64,000 bases of DNA from Thelonectria olida (taxonomy: Eukaryota > Ascomycota > Sordariomycetes > Hypocreales > Nectriaceae). Position numbers and translations under genes: made by a program. Below, in pieces: positions 51,401 through 61,700 of this stretch (position 1 is its first letter; every line of letters starts with the position of its first letter). The notes beneath the pieces are model-generated. The model was given only the letters and a program-made list of their open reading frames with translations, searched no databases and was not told where the DNA came from. The stretch covers positions 62,001-126,000 of the forward strand of contig JAGPYM010000063.1 of the NCBI GenBank assembly GCA_020736575.1, given 5' to 3'.

Positions 51401-52176
51401 CGGCTTGCTGAGCGCAGGCTAAGAGGAGACATATCACAGCACCGCATCTCCAGCGTCCAGCCAGCGCTTGGAGACGGAGGCCCCGTTTGCTCTTGTAGAA
51501 GGGCTTGACCAACAACACAAGGATTGCACGAACTTTCCTCTCGATCATGATGCCTCTAAAATACCCATCCCAGCCCGGTCGAGGGGGGCTTTACGGAGTA
51601 GGCAAAACAGGGGCACGGGCAGAGGCGTCTTCACCGGCAGGCGCATAGTTAGTGCGGTTCGTCAGTGATGGAGGCAACGAATCAGCGAGTATTCAGCCGG
51701 ACTGGCGCCGGCAAGCGGGGTGAGAAATAAATGGCACATCAGTGAGAGCTGCACTGCAGAAGTGTACCAGTATTTGTATCTACCCGCCTGAGTGTACCAT
51801 TTGTTTCTCACCTCGCTTGGCTGGGTATGGCCAGTGCCTGCCACGGAGCTGCAGATCATTGCCCTGGTCAGCGCACTACTGGCTTTTCCAGCGCGTCAGC
51901 GCAGTGCTCATCATAGACGTACGCACAATGTTTATATCGACCTGTCACCTGTTTGCGCACGTGCCTACGAAGCGTGATTGCATTAGCCCACCACCCCTCA
52001 TCCGGATTTCAGACTCTCGCCAGTGCATCGGAATGAAACTATGGCTGCTGCCGGTTGGTGATGGGGAAAATTAAGTATGTTTTATTACTACCGTACAATT
52101 ATCCCTACTATCGTATGCCGACGTAGCTAATAAGAGAAACTCATACACTATCAGTGTCCTTACTGTCATTTCCGGG
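48414..52176. other. 3.8-kb stretch without a recognised gene
   Basis: Contents seen: a diverged, inverted copy of the AATG module of 7666-7718 at 49899-49954; an AT-rich patch at 51285-51400; and an imperfect inverted repeat at about 51711-51738 and 51790-51822 (GCAAGCGGGGTGAGAAA and its near complement). Many short open frames occur on both strands, none with a domain I recognise. It may hold decayed transposon sequence. Confidence 0.45.
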
Positions 52177-52356
52177 TGTCGCACTGAGCGTGCTTAAAGG
52201 GTTAAAGTGAATATGATGAGCAGCAGCAATGTGTTGATTGATTGTTGTCTAAAGTGCGGGGTACTCTAGCCCACAGGTTTTACTTGAAGCACACAGGTTG
52301 ATTACTAAGTGCTGTTGTTTCCTGAGGCTGGTTGAGATCATGCCTATCCTGCGACA
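52177..52356 (-). repeat. 3' LTR of the copia element
   Basis: 180 bp, identical by eye to 56376-56555. A purine tract (GGGGGGG on the minus strand, 52357-52365 region) lies directly next to it, as expected for plus-strand priming. Confidence 0.93.
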
Positions 52357-52370
52357 CACCCCCCCAGATT

Positions 52371-55300
52371 TCAGTCTGTATCAGATGAGATCTGCATATC
52401 ATCTTGACCAATATCCTCTCCTGAAGCGTATTCTGGATCAATCCGCGATGAGATATCAACCAGACCCAATTGCTTTATGAAGTGAGAATGCTTTTCTGCT
52501 GAAAGAGGTTTAGTGAAGCCATCTGCAGGCATGTCTGTTGTTGGAACCCATTGAACTGTGATTTTGCCATCTCGATGGATCTGTCTTAGCCAGAAGTTGT
52601 GGATGTCGACGTGTCTCAACTTCGATGTCAGTTGTGGTCTCTCTTTCTGGATCAGTCCCACTGTTTGTTGATTGTCACAGAGGATGCGTGGTTGGTGTTC
52701 AGGATCGAACTGTATCTGTTCGAACAGTCGGTATAGAGCTATTGTCTCCCTCGCTGTATGAGATAGCGATAAGAGCTCTGCTTCAGTTGTTGACGTGGTT
52801 ACAGTCTTCTGCTTCGAAGACTGCCACATGATTGCCCCGCTAAACAACTTCATGAGGTAGCCCTGGGTGGATTTTCGAGTCTCTGGATCATCCGCGAACG
52901 ATGCGTCGCTTGACTGCTGTAGTACTTCATCATCGCCTGTCTCTGTCTCTACCTCTGTGGCCTGATCCACAGAGCCTGAGAACTCGATGGCATAGTACTG
53001 TGTGGTCTGGAGATATGAGAGAACTCGGTTTGCATACCGCAGGTGCTCAGGTGAAGGGTTCATGGCGAACTGGCTTAACTGGCTGGCTGCAAAGGAGACA
53101 TCTGGTCTTGATACCACTGCTGCATATAGAATTGATCCTACCTTCTCTTGCATCTCTGATATCTGTTGAATAGTGGCCTGTCCTTCGAAAGATTGGGGAC
53201 GGTATGATGAAATGAGAGGAGTTGCCGTTCTCATTGATTGATCAATCCCGAACTTGACACAGAGTTTGTCCATGTATCCGTCCTGGCAGATCCAGAGCTT
53301 CTTGGCTTTGATATCTCGAAGGATTCTGATGTTGAGGAAGGAGATTGCTTCGCCCAAATCCTTGATCCCGTATTTGCTGTGTACTGCTGCTTTGAATTCA
53401 TTGATTTGTTGAAGGTATTCAGGTTGTGCGATGATGAGAAGATCATCCACGTAAAGAAATAGAATGAGATGGGTCTCATTGTTGATGAGGATACAGGGTT
53501 CATCTGGGCAATGTTCGAATCCCAGAGTTTGAAGAAACGAGACAAGCTCGCTGAGCCAGAGCTTTGGTGACTTACGCAGACCGTAGAGCGCTTTGAGCAG
53601 TCTCCAGACCTTTCCTGATTGACCATATCCTGGTGGGCATGTGGTGTAGACCTCCTCGTCCATGTCAGCGTTGATGAAGGCATTCTTGAAGTCAATTTGA
53701 TGACATATCAGCCCGAACGCACAGACGAGAGCCATCAGGATCCGAAAGCTTCGATAAGCGCCGGTTGCTGCGTAGATATCTTCGCTGGTATGGTCTTGAA
53801 GATCACCTCTGACGCAAATGCGGGCTTTGTGACGAATGAGATAACCTGCACCGTCCAGTTTATACGTGAAGACCCATTTGAGTGGTAGAACTTGTTTGCC
53901 TTCGGGGTAATCGACTAGCTCGAATGTTCCTTTCTCCTTGAGTGACTTGATTTCGGCGTCTGAGGCTCGTTTGAAACCTTCTCTCTCAGGATGCCGTGTC
54001 AGTTGGTGCCAAAAGTCGGGAGGTGGAGGCAAGTCCTTTCGTTGAGTTCGTATTGAACGTGCTGATGCGAAAACGTGGGCGAGTTGCTGTCCCAGTTTAG
54101 CGCGTTCCAATCGTAAAGCATGAGCGTGTCTTCGCGCTCGCTTGTGGATTTGGTGCCGAGTAAGGCGTGGTGTGAATGTTTCGATTGCATCTTGGCCTCT
54201 CTGTGACAATTTGATACTCCTTCCAGAAGTTGTTCTGAGGTTCTGGAGCACTGAAGCGTCCGTTATCCATTTCTTTCTAGGTGATCCTGGTTGTATTGTT
54301 GTCTGAGGACGCGGTGATGCTTGATGGAGAATCACTGGACTCGTGGGCCGCGGCAATGCTGGCGGTTCATCCACAGGTGGTTCAACCTGTATCTCCCCTG
54401 CTGTTGCTCGTTCAGGTGAGATTTGTGGTGTAAGAAGCAAACCTGGTGGAGGTAGTTCTGCTTCCGGTTGTATCGAAACATGAACTGAAGTTGCTGTATT
54501 CTCCATGACAGGCAATGGTTCGATATCCTCTTCGTCGAGATCAACTTCATTGATCGTGATCGCGAGAGTCTGTCCCGATTCGGGAAGAGTTTTGGCAAGC
54601 TGTGGATCGTACATGACTTTCTCATCAACTTGAACGTCCCGAGATACAATTACACGATCAAGATGTGGAACCCAAACTTTGTAGATGTTGGTTGCGTCCA
54701 ATCCGACAAGCCATCCCATGAGTGCATTTTCTTGTAATTTCGCTCTGGCTGGACGGGCTTTCTTGTTCTTGATCAAGACGTAGGCAAGAGAACCAATGAT
54801 TTTGAGATTAGAGAGGTTGGGCTTTCGGCTATGAACCATTTCAAATGGAGTTCGCCATTGTTTTCGTTGAACTGGGATGCGATTGAGGAGGCGAGTAGCA
54901 TGAGCAACGATGTAGGGCCAGAGTTTTTGAGGTAGATTACCCTGTATTCGAAGCTTGCGAGCGATAGACATGATCACCCCCCCAGAACGTTCAGCAGGAC
55001 CGTTCTGATCTGGCGTATCTGGCGGAGATGGGTTGAAAGTGATTCCCTTCATTACGATGAAGTTCTTCCACTTCTTCCCCAATCCTTTCTCGCCATCTGA
55101 TTGGATGTATCGCGTAGTGAAACCCCAGTTGTCGTTTGTAATGGCCAGAAACTCCTGCGTTACCGACAGAAGTTCCTCTTGAGTTTTATTTAGCAGATTG
55201 AATGACACGTGATAAGCCGAGTAATCGCAATAGAAGTGAGCGACCCAGGAGTCAGCGTTGAAAGCTTCCTCCATGTCGATTAGATCGAGATGTATCTTTT

Positions 55301-55493
55301 CGAAGGGGTAAGTTCCTCTCCAGGTTGGTATGCGAGAGATTTGCCGATGCGATTGTCCGAGTTGACATTCAGGACAGAGTTCTGACTTTCGTTCGAAGTC
55401 GCGAGTCCCAAGTGTGACTCCCTCGACTGCTTGAGGCACGTGTTCAAGAGCCTCCTTTCGGATATGGCCTAGCCTTGCATGCCAGGTATCCAT
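52371..55493 (-). CDS. pol: Copia Pol (integrase - reverse transcriptase - RNase H)
   Basis: 1,040 residues in one frame. Starts in the GAG-pre-integrase zinc region (TWHARLGHIRKEAL ... CPECQLGQSH), then the integrase core (KIHLDLIDM, YIQSDGEKGLGKKWKNF, TPDQNGPAERSGG), a Pro/Glu-rich linker, reverse transcriptase (PLKWVFTYKLDGAG ... FKNAFINADMDEEVY ... LFLYVDDLLI) and RNase H (SDASFADDPETRKSTQGY ... ILCDNQQTVGLI ... TADMPADG-like TTDMPADGFTKPL). No stop codons. The upstream protease and the usual gag-pol continuity are missing, so the protein would depend on another copy for processing. Confidence 0.93.
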   Translation of the reverse strand: MDTWHARLGHIRKEALEHVPQAVEGVTLGTRDFERKSELCPECQLGQSHRQISRIPTWRGTYPFEKIHLDLIDMEEAFNADSWVAHFYCDYSAYHVSFNLLNKTQEELLSVTQEFLAITNDNWGFTTRYIQSDGEKGLGKKWKNFIVMKGITFNPSPPDTPDQNGPAERSGGVIMSIARKLRIQGNLPQKLWPYIVAHATRLLNRIPVQRKQWRTPFEMVHSRKPNLSNLKIIGSLAYVLIKNKKARPARAKLQENALMGWLVGLDATNIYKVWVPHLDRVIVSRDVQVDEKVMYDPQLAKTLPESGQTLAITINEVDLDEEDIEPLPVMENTATSVHVSIQPEAELPPPGLLLTPQISPERATAGEIQVEPPVDEPPALPRPTSPVILHQASPRPQTTIQPGSPRKKWITDASVLQNLRTTSGRSIKLSQRGQDAIETFTPRLTRHQIHKRARRHAHALRLERAKLGQQLAHVFASARSIRTQRKDLPPPPDFWHQLTRHPEREGFKRASDAEIKSLKEKGTFELVDYPEGKQVLPLKWVFTYKLDGAGYLIRHKARICVRGDLQDHTSEDIYAATGAYRSFRILMALVCAFGLICHQIDFKNAFINADMDEEVYTTCPPGYGQSGKVWRLLKALYGLRKSPKLWLSELVSFLQTLGFEHCPDEPCILINNETHLILFLYVDDLLIIAQPEYLQQINEFKAAVHSKYGIKDLGEAISFLNIRILRDIKAKKLWICQDGYMDKLCVKFGIDQSMRTATPLISSYRPQSFEGQATIQQISEMQEKVGSILYAAVVSRPDVSFAASQLSQFAMNPSPEHLRYANRVLSYLQTTQYYAIEFSGSVDQATEVETETGDDEVLQQSSDASFADDPETRKSTQGYLMKLFSGAIMWQSSKQKTVTTSTTEAELLSLSHTARETIALYRLFEQIQFDPEHQPRILCDNQQTVGLIQKERPQLTSKLRHVDIHNFWLRQIHRDGKITVQWVPTTDMPADGFTKPLSAEKHSHFIKQLGLVDISSRIDPEYASGEDIGQDDMQISSDTD

Positions 55494-56002
55494 AGAAGCT
55501 GTGGCAACTCGCTGAGGTTCTCGATCTTGTAACGCTTGGCGTTGTTAACGAGAGCAGGCCAGCGGCTGAGCCATTTGTCGAGACTGGTGTTGCCAAGGCC
55601 CTTCTTAAGCTTTTCAAACTCAGTCCTGACATTCTGCTTCTGGTCTTTCGCGGTGGGTTGGATGCTATCAGCCAGCGCGATGAGTTTGCCGCGGACGTCA
55701 TGGATTCCGAGGTAGTGTTGCTTAAACTCCTGACACACCGTGAGGTCGATGCGATCAGAGACCTTGTCATATTTCTTCTTCTCGCTATCATAGATAGCCT
55801 GGAGGCTGTGATATTTCTGGATCGTGTCCCTGCTTGCTGAGTCCAACGGTTTGGTTGCAGTGAAGACCAAGTTTTCGATCCCTTCTGGATCACAGTAGCT
55901 CCAGACGTCGTTGCGCACAGCAAGGTCCTCAATAGAGTTGATCCAGTTGGTCCAGTCCTCGCGGGAGTTGAGCAAGGTGAGGTTGTGATCCTTGATCGAC
56001 AT
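55469..56002 (-). pseudogene. gag: Truncated copia Gag
   Basis: 177 codons from an ATG at 56002: LLNSREDWTNWINSIEDLAV ... LQAIYDSEKKKYDKVSDRID ... LSRWPALVNNAKRYKIENL, the N-terminal part of a fungal copia gag. It then stops a few codons after the deletion junction (about 55500), in a frame different from pol. The C-terminal half of gag and the zinc knuckle are gone. Confidence 0.82.
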
Positions 56003-56364
56003 TTTTGTGACTTTCAGTCAAGAGAAGGATGGCGTCTCTTCGAATTGACTTCTGATTAATGTGTTAGCTTCTTGCTGATTGAAGAGATCATGATGGTTAG
56101 TTTTTAGGAGTCTTCTCTATCAAGTCTGTTGCGGGTTTCAAGTTGCTGTTTCACATCGCTTCATCTGATACATCCGACTATGAACCGGAAATCAGCATTG
56201 TGCAGTCGGCCCAACTTCGTGCCGGTTCTCCTGAGGAGATTTCCAAGTTGAAAGAAAGCTCTCATTGCGACGGAGTTGTCAGCAGAAGATGCTGGTGGTG
56301 ATGGATTTGGCTTGCGACAGAGAAGATGCTGATAATAATGGAGAGAGGCAATGAAAGAGTCTCC

Positions 56365-56375
56365 GGGCTCATAAC
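56365..56375 (-). promoter_or_regulatory. Half-tRNA-iMet primer binding site of the copia element
   Basis: On the minus strand GTTATGAGCCC follows the 5' LTR immediately. Its complement GGGCTCATAAC is the anticodon-arm sequence of fungal initiator tRNA-Met. This is the priming mode known from copia of Drosophila, which uses a 5' half of tRNA-iMet. Confidence 0.75.
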
Positions 56376-56555
56376 TGTCGCACTGAGCGTGCTTAAAGGG
56401 TTAAAGTGAATATGATGAGCAGCAGCAATGTGTTGATTGATTGTTGTCTAAAGTGCGGGGTACTCTAGCCCACAGGTTTTACTTGAAGCACACAGGTTGA
56501 TTACTAAGTGCTGTTGTTTCCTGAGGCTGGTTGAGATCATGCCTATCCTGCGACA
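56376..56555 (-). repeat. 5' LTR of the copia element
   Basis: 180 bp, identical by eye to 52177-52356, ending next to a pogo remnant. Confidence 0.93.
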
Positions 56556-56574
56556 AGTTGCATAGGGCAGCTGA

Positions 56575-56807
56575 GGTGAAAACGAAAAAATTTCAAAAGG
56601 CTAGAGAACTAAGCCACACGACGGAACGGGAAAAAGACAACCCGATACCAAATTTCCATGGAAAAAGCAATATAGCAGATGTCTTAGTTTGTGAGTAACC
56701 TCATTCTAGATTGAATGCGATGTTGTTGAAAATTTAGATTTTGTATGGGAAGATCAAAATTTTGGTGATGCATTAGGTGGGGCTATGCATTAGGTGGTCC
56801 TGGATGG
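56575..56807 (-). mobile_element. Terminal remnant of a pogo-2-like element
   Basis: Matches the right-hand non-coding end of pogo-2 (about 42050-42291) with scattered differences: AAGCAATATAG, GAAAATTTAGATTTTGTATG, two GCATTAGGTGG copies and the terminal GGTCCTGGATGG followed by TA (56808-56809). The transposase part is absent; the copia 5' LTR begins where it should continue. Confidence 0.85.
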
Positions 56808-57509
56808 TATGTTCCCACAGTCCAATTCGAAGACCCCGGTCGGCGGCTCGGGCGTCACTAGTGCAAGATATGACGGGTCAGAGGATTCCCCAAGATCCGG
56901 ACCAACAAGAAACGGATTCGATCCATGGCACATGGCTTGTTCGAACCAGGGATCTTCCTTTACGACCCTGGTCCATACTTCTGCATGCTTCCTCTGAGCC
57001 GGAGTAAGAGTGATTCTTTTCTCAGCGGCTGCGCGAAGGCGGGAATGCGGTGTCATACAATCCGCGACCCGCTTCTGTAAGTCTGATGAGAGACGCACCA
57101 GAGTCTGCAAGTGGCCTAATCTGATCTTCTGAGCAACCTCCAGAAGGCAAAATTCTAGTAGGGATGGAATGCCTAGAAAGTCGGCGGCAATAGTGATCTC
57201 GAGGATCTCCTTTTCATGTACGCCACTGATGAACTTTCGATTGAACAATTTGCCCTCTGCACGTGGGTCAAGTGTGCTCGTCCACTGCAACGAATCATTG
57301 CGATGATGAAATTCGCACCAAGTGATTATTCTGTTGAGCGTCTTAGTGCTGGATCCTGGTTCGAGGATCTTGTTGGGGGCCTCGTCGTGATCATTCATTA
57401 CGCCCTGGATGCGTTCGGAGCTTTGTACCACGTCCGCGCCAACAGGAATGAGCGTGCCGTCATTACTCCGTAGCGTAATACCTGAGTTTTCTGTAGATAA
57501 GGTGGACAT
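56790..57509 (-). CDS. Divergent Skp1-like protein with a transposon-derived C-terminus
   Basis: 239 residues from the ATG at 57509 (MSTLSTENSG); an upstream in-frame ATG at 57617 would add 36 residues that look like leader. The N-terminal part has the Skp1 BTB/POZ pattern (ITLRSNDGTLIPV, then LNRIITWCEFHHRND). The middle has the Skp1 dimerisation and F-box-binding helices (FNRKFISGVHEKEILEITIA, ADFLGIPSLLEFCLLEVAQK). Skp1 links F-box proteins to cullin in SCF ubiquitin ligases. The C-terminal ~90 residues are not Skp1-like, and the last residues (NIPSRTT) and the stop are encoded by the pogo inverted repeat. It may be a recent duplicate whose end was replaced. Whether it is expressed is open. 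Confidence 0.7.
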   Translation of the reverse strand: MSTLSTENSGITLRSNDGTLIPVGADVVQSSERIQGVMNDHDEAPNKILEPGSSTKTLNRIITWCEFHHRNDSLQWTSTLDPRAEGKLFNRKFISGVHEKEILEITIAADFLGIPSLLEFCLLEVAQKIRLGHLQTLVRLSSDLQKRVADCMTPHSRLRAAAEKRITLTPAQRKHAEVWTRVVKEDPWFEQAMCHGSNPFLVGPDLGESSDPSYLALVTPEPPTGVFELDCGNIPSRTT

Positions 57510-58665
57510 AACTTGTACTGTCGTGATTATTGTAGATTCTTGGGATGAGGAAGACCATCGAGCAAAGCGACAACTAATATTTATACATATATAAATACCG
57601 TACAGCAGGCTCCCCACAAGCTGTATACTTGTATATACTAAGATCTACTTGAGCGCTCGTCCGGTAATGGTCAGAACGTGCGTTTGCAGGCGCAATTTGT
57701 GGTCCATTTTTGCCCTTTTGGAATTTCATGTGGACTTTTGTATCCTAGAGCCTCCTCTTCAAGCTTAAAAGAGGGGGACCAAGTGCAAAGAGGGCATTAC
57801 TGTGCATATGCTTCTACATAACTGTACACACAGTAAGAGCCACACTAAATAAGTTACCGGGATGGTAATCCATTTATGCTCGCATAGTGTTATTTAGACT
57901 GAGTGAACATAGCCGATCAAAGACATCCAATGCTGTTGTTGAATAGTGGCAAAAGGAAGCTTGAAAGGCTGATAAATATTGTCATTAAAGATGACAGTTG
58001 CCACCTATTGCCACAGGCTTATCAAGCAGCTTCCAGTTGATTCTATCAAAGGCATATAAAGCTGGCTCTGAAATCTCAGGCAATAAGACAGAACAAAAAT
58101 GAAAAATACAATTTACCCCCAATGTCTGACAATTTCTTCGCTAAGTCAGAAACCGCGCCCAGGCGCCAGTGTATCAGTCGCCCCTCAACACTCTTACTAC
58201 CTATAGTGAACAAAGAATTCGTCTACCTGCAATACATTTGCCACTGCCTTGCGCCATCTCCAGTCTCTCAAACCCTTAAGACTAGCTCCTCTTGCTGTGC
58301 TGAATTATTGCAGATCTTCTGCCCCCACCCCCGGGTAGTGGGCTCCAAGCGTTCGTTGATCATTCGATGCCTCCCGCCCATTGTCCGTATGGCTTGCGTC
58401 TCCTGTAAGCAGTGCCTTGAGGAACGAAGAGACGAAAGGCCTTTTGAACGCGCCGGCCCTTGCAAACTTCACCCCGCAAAATCTCCCGCTTCCCATTGGC
58501 CCAAAAATTACCACTTTCGTCCAGCAGCTCCGCAGGATGTTTGAAAGTCTGTCGTGATTGGTCGTCGGTGCCTTTTTTCTCCCCCCTTGGTCTTGCCCTA
58601 GTAAGCGCGTTCCCAGCCGCCCGCCGCCGGCGCTTCCTGATCTCCCTCTCTCATCATCACGCCAT
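57510..58665. other. Gene-free stretch before the Helitron
   Basis: The first few hundred bases should hold the promoter of the Skp1-like gene. I see no other recognised element; open frames around 58122-58669 have no domain content. Confidence 0.4.
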
Positions 58666-58722
58666 CTAACGCAGCCGTCTTGAGTTAACGCAGCCGTCTT
58701 GAGTTAACGCAGCCGTCTTGAG
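58666..58722. repeat. Three tandem copies of a 19-bp unit at the Helitron gene end
   Basis: TTAACGCAGCCGTCTTGAG occurs three times in a row (first copy with C for the first T). The innermost copy encodes the last residues (SRRLR) and stop codon of the helicase on the minus strand; the other two lie just past it. Confidence 0.92.
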
Positions 58723-61700
58723 ACTTCAGAATCATCATCAAACCAGGGCAACGCCTCCTGAACCGTCCTGTCGCTCAGTTTCTCCAGTCTCGCCTGCGCG
58801 GCAGTCATTTCTTCGGGGACCCTGTTGCCCACCAGGTCTCTCTCCCGCACCTTGGACACGAGCATGATGCCGTCCAGCGTCCGGCAACGCGACAGCTGCA
58901 CGTACAGGCTGTACGGGTCGCACTGAGAGGGGACGACGCGTCCGTCGACGTTTGTCGTCCGCGTCCCTCGCAGCTCCAGAGCTACGCGCTCGAGCGTCCC
59001 GCCCTGCACTTTGTAGTCTGTGCACGCAAAAGCCGCCGCGCACGGCAGACCCTTTCGGCTGACATCGTACTTTTGCCAAGACCGTTTCCGCTGGCATTGT
59101 ATCTTAACGCTCATGGGCGCCAACAGGATCGTGCCCTGCGGCATCCCGACGAAGTGGAAGTCTCTTGTCGTTTCCGACTCCAGAATTATCCCCGCCGGCG
59201 GCCCGAAGTGGACCGTCATGTCGGCCGTGATCCGATGGCCCGGGTGCGCCTTGTCTAGAACGACCTCCACCGCCGTGTAACTGGCACCGTTGACCAGCTT
59301 CAGCCCCTGGTGAGTGTTGTGGTTCACGACGACGGGCATCCCCGGTACGAACATGAAGATGGCCGGCACCGGTATCGCACTGTCGTCGCCATGGTTCAGA
59401 ATCATGATGGCTTCTTCCTCGGTCGGCACACCTTCCTTCCATCTGTGCCCGGATATGAAGATTCGCATCATCGACCGCTGCTGGACCTGGAACGCCAAGG
59501 TTGCCTCCATGTTCAGATTCCACCGGTTCCTGTTCAACGGCGTCACCACGGTGATGCCTGTGTCCCATGGGATCCTTCTATCCTCCCGATAGCACCTCGA
59601 GTTGAGAAGGTCCAAGTCCGTGTGGTCCTGCACGCCCAGTCGGATTCGCTTCAGCAGCCTCTGCAAGTCCGGATCTCCGGCGGCGCGCACTTGCTGGTTC
59701 AGCATGACGACCGTCGTGAACTTCTTCCACAGCGCGTGGGCCTTGTCGTGCTGGTGCCGTTGCTCGGCCTTGAACGAGTTGTCTACGTCCCACGAGACGG
59801 CCGTGCTGGGGAGGAGGATCGACCGGTCTTGGACCGGGCGGAATTGGTGGAAGTCTCCACAGAAGAGGACGATGGGGATGCCTCCGAAATCCTGCTGCGA
59901 TCCGCGCAGTCTGCAGAGCTGCTCGTTCACCGCGTGCAGAGTTCGTGCTCCGAGCATGCTCACCTCGTCGATGACAAGCACATCTTTCTCCTGCCAGTCC
60001 ATTCGGGACTGGCCGTGGATGAACCGCTCCGCCTGTTTCGGCAGGCGCACCCCGTCGAGATCTTTGACCGTGTTCGCGCCCGCCCCTTGGTCTTTGGTGA
60101 ACCCACAGGCGGAGTGGATCGTGATGCCGTTGATCCGCGCTGCTGCCGTCCCTGACGTCGCCGTGATCAAGAGCCGATCCAAAAGGTTCTTCTTGGCGAA
60201 CAGCTCGACGAGTGCCTCGATAACTCGTGATTTGCCCGTTCCACCCTCTCCACCGACGAACTGGCAGAGCTGACCGGTGTAGCCTCTGTCGTTCTGTCGC
60301 ATCAGGTCGAGGTGGCGGCATATTATTAAGAAAGCGATAGACTGCATTTTGTTCAGGGTCAGCCATGTTACCACCTCCTTGCCCGCCGCGAAGAAGGAGG
60401 TTGATGGGCCAAACTGGACACGCATTCCCGCGTCTGTGTCGCCTGCGGTCTCGTCGGAGTCGGCCGTCGTCATTGCGACGTCGTCCTCCCCGAAGCCGGT
60501 CATCACCCTCCGCAACGCAGCGCGGCGGTCGCTTTCCCAGACCCCGGGTGCGCTTTGTATGCCTTGGATCATTCTCTCCCTCTCCTTCGAGGCACTCATC
60601 TGCTGCGACTTGATAGCCTTGACCTGTTCCTGCGGTGGTAGTGCGGTCCCGGTAAATACCCGCCCTGGCATGCTTATCCACCTTGCCCCTCGTTCGGGTA
60701 TCACGGTGGCCTCGAGCTCGGCCGTCGAGCACAGCGCTGATTGTTGAAACCGACAGAGCCGCTGCATCATTGCCATGAGCTCCGGCGATTTGGCCGTCAC
60801 CTGACTCGTGCCCACTGCACCTCGGACGACGTCGATCAGGCGCGTTGCGTCTCCGATGCTGTTGGACTGATACGTCGCTGCACATTTTGCGCCCGCCTCA
60901 TCCGTCCCGCCCTCCTCCACATGTGCGACCGTCGGATCACCATCTCCGGACGTGGCTGCCCATTGCTTGGCATCGCGTTTTGCGTCTTCCGCTGATCGTC
61001 GAAGCAGCTGCACGTTATCGACGAGACATGATATTCTCGGAGTAAGCGCCTCTCGCGCCCGCTCCCATATGCTATTGATGTCGCCCGTTTCTTCGCACAA
61101 GAAGGTCTCCCATGGTACGAATAGCGCAAGATGCTGCACGGCTGCCCTTCAGGGGATGAGTTAGCCTCTCCAATAATGCCTGCCGGCAGAGTAGTTGCCG
61201 TACATACCTCCGATGGCACGACTCCTCGTCGTGGGCAAAGTCCTTGCTCAGGTAGCCGTCAAGGCAGACGGTAGCCTGCTCGCCCGGCCGCCTGAGCACC
61301 TGAACCCAGCGTCTTCCTGGCGCCCATCCATCCTTGAAAGGCACCTCCCCCCAAGCCGCACAACTATCGTCGTTGCTGTTGCGTTTGAGTCTGACGAGCG
61401 ATATGTAGTCGTACAAGCAGAGGCCATGCAGGAGCTCTCCCCGATGCTGATACGCCTCGACGTGGGACATTCTCAGGCCTGCTTCTTCGACGACGACCGA
61501 CTCATCCAGGGTATCATCTGTGGCCGCTGCGCCACTTGATTGTCGGAGATGCCGCCATCGTCGAAATACTTGCCAGTACAGCAGAGATGTGTTCAGGTAC
61601 GCCCAGGCGCTGCTGTTGGTAAGCTCGGCCGGATATCCTAGTAGATGAGCGATGACCTCGACCTGCGATAGCGGTCGCTCCGTGAACACACGGTTCGCCA

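Larger units (their letters stand above)
52177..56555 (-). mobile_element. Ty1/copia LTR retrotransposon with internal gag/protease deletion
   Basis: 4,379 bp between two 180-bp LTRs that look identical (52177-52356 and 56376-56555; TGTCGCACTG...CTGCGACA). Transcription is leftwards, so the 5' LTR is the right one. Gag is truncated and joined directly to the pre-integrase region of pol, so zinc knuckle and protease are missing. The flanking 5-mers (CCGGG and AGTTG) are not a duplication. Identical LTRs with no target duplication could mean recombination between two copies after insertion. Confidence 0.93.

Noticed and set aside
52172..56560. 5-bp target duplication around the copia element
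   Set aside because: CCGGG and AGTTG do not match. A CCGGG inside the right end (56363-56367) belongs to the primer-site region.
58122..58669. Plus-strand frames upstream of the Helitron 3' side
   Set aside because: Pro/Ser/Cys-rich with no domain, and no splice or promoter context that would support a gene.
59310..60885. Long open frames on both strands inside the Helitron helicase (for example 59310-60155 plus strand and 59578-60885 minus strand)
   Set aside because: They overlap the helicase exon in other frames, have Arg/Pro/Gly-rich composition typical of GC-rich shadows, and show no domain.
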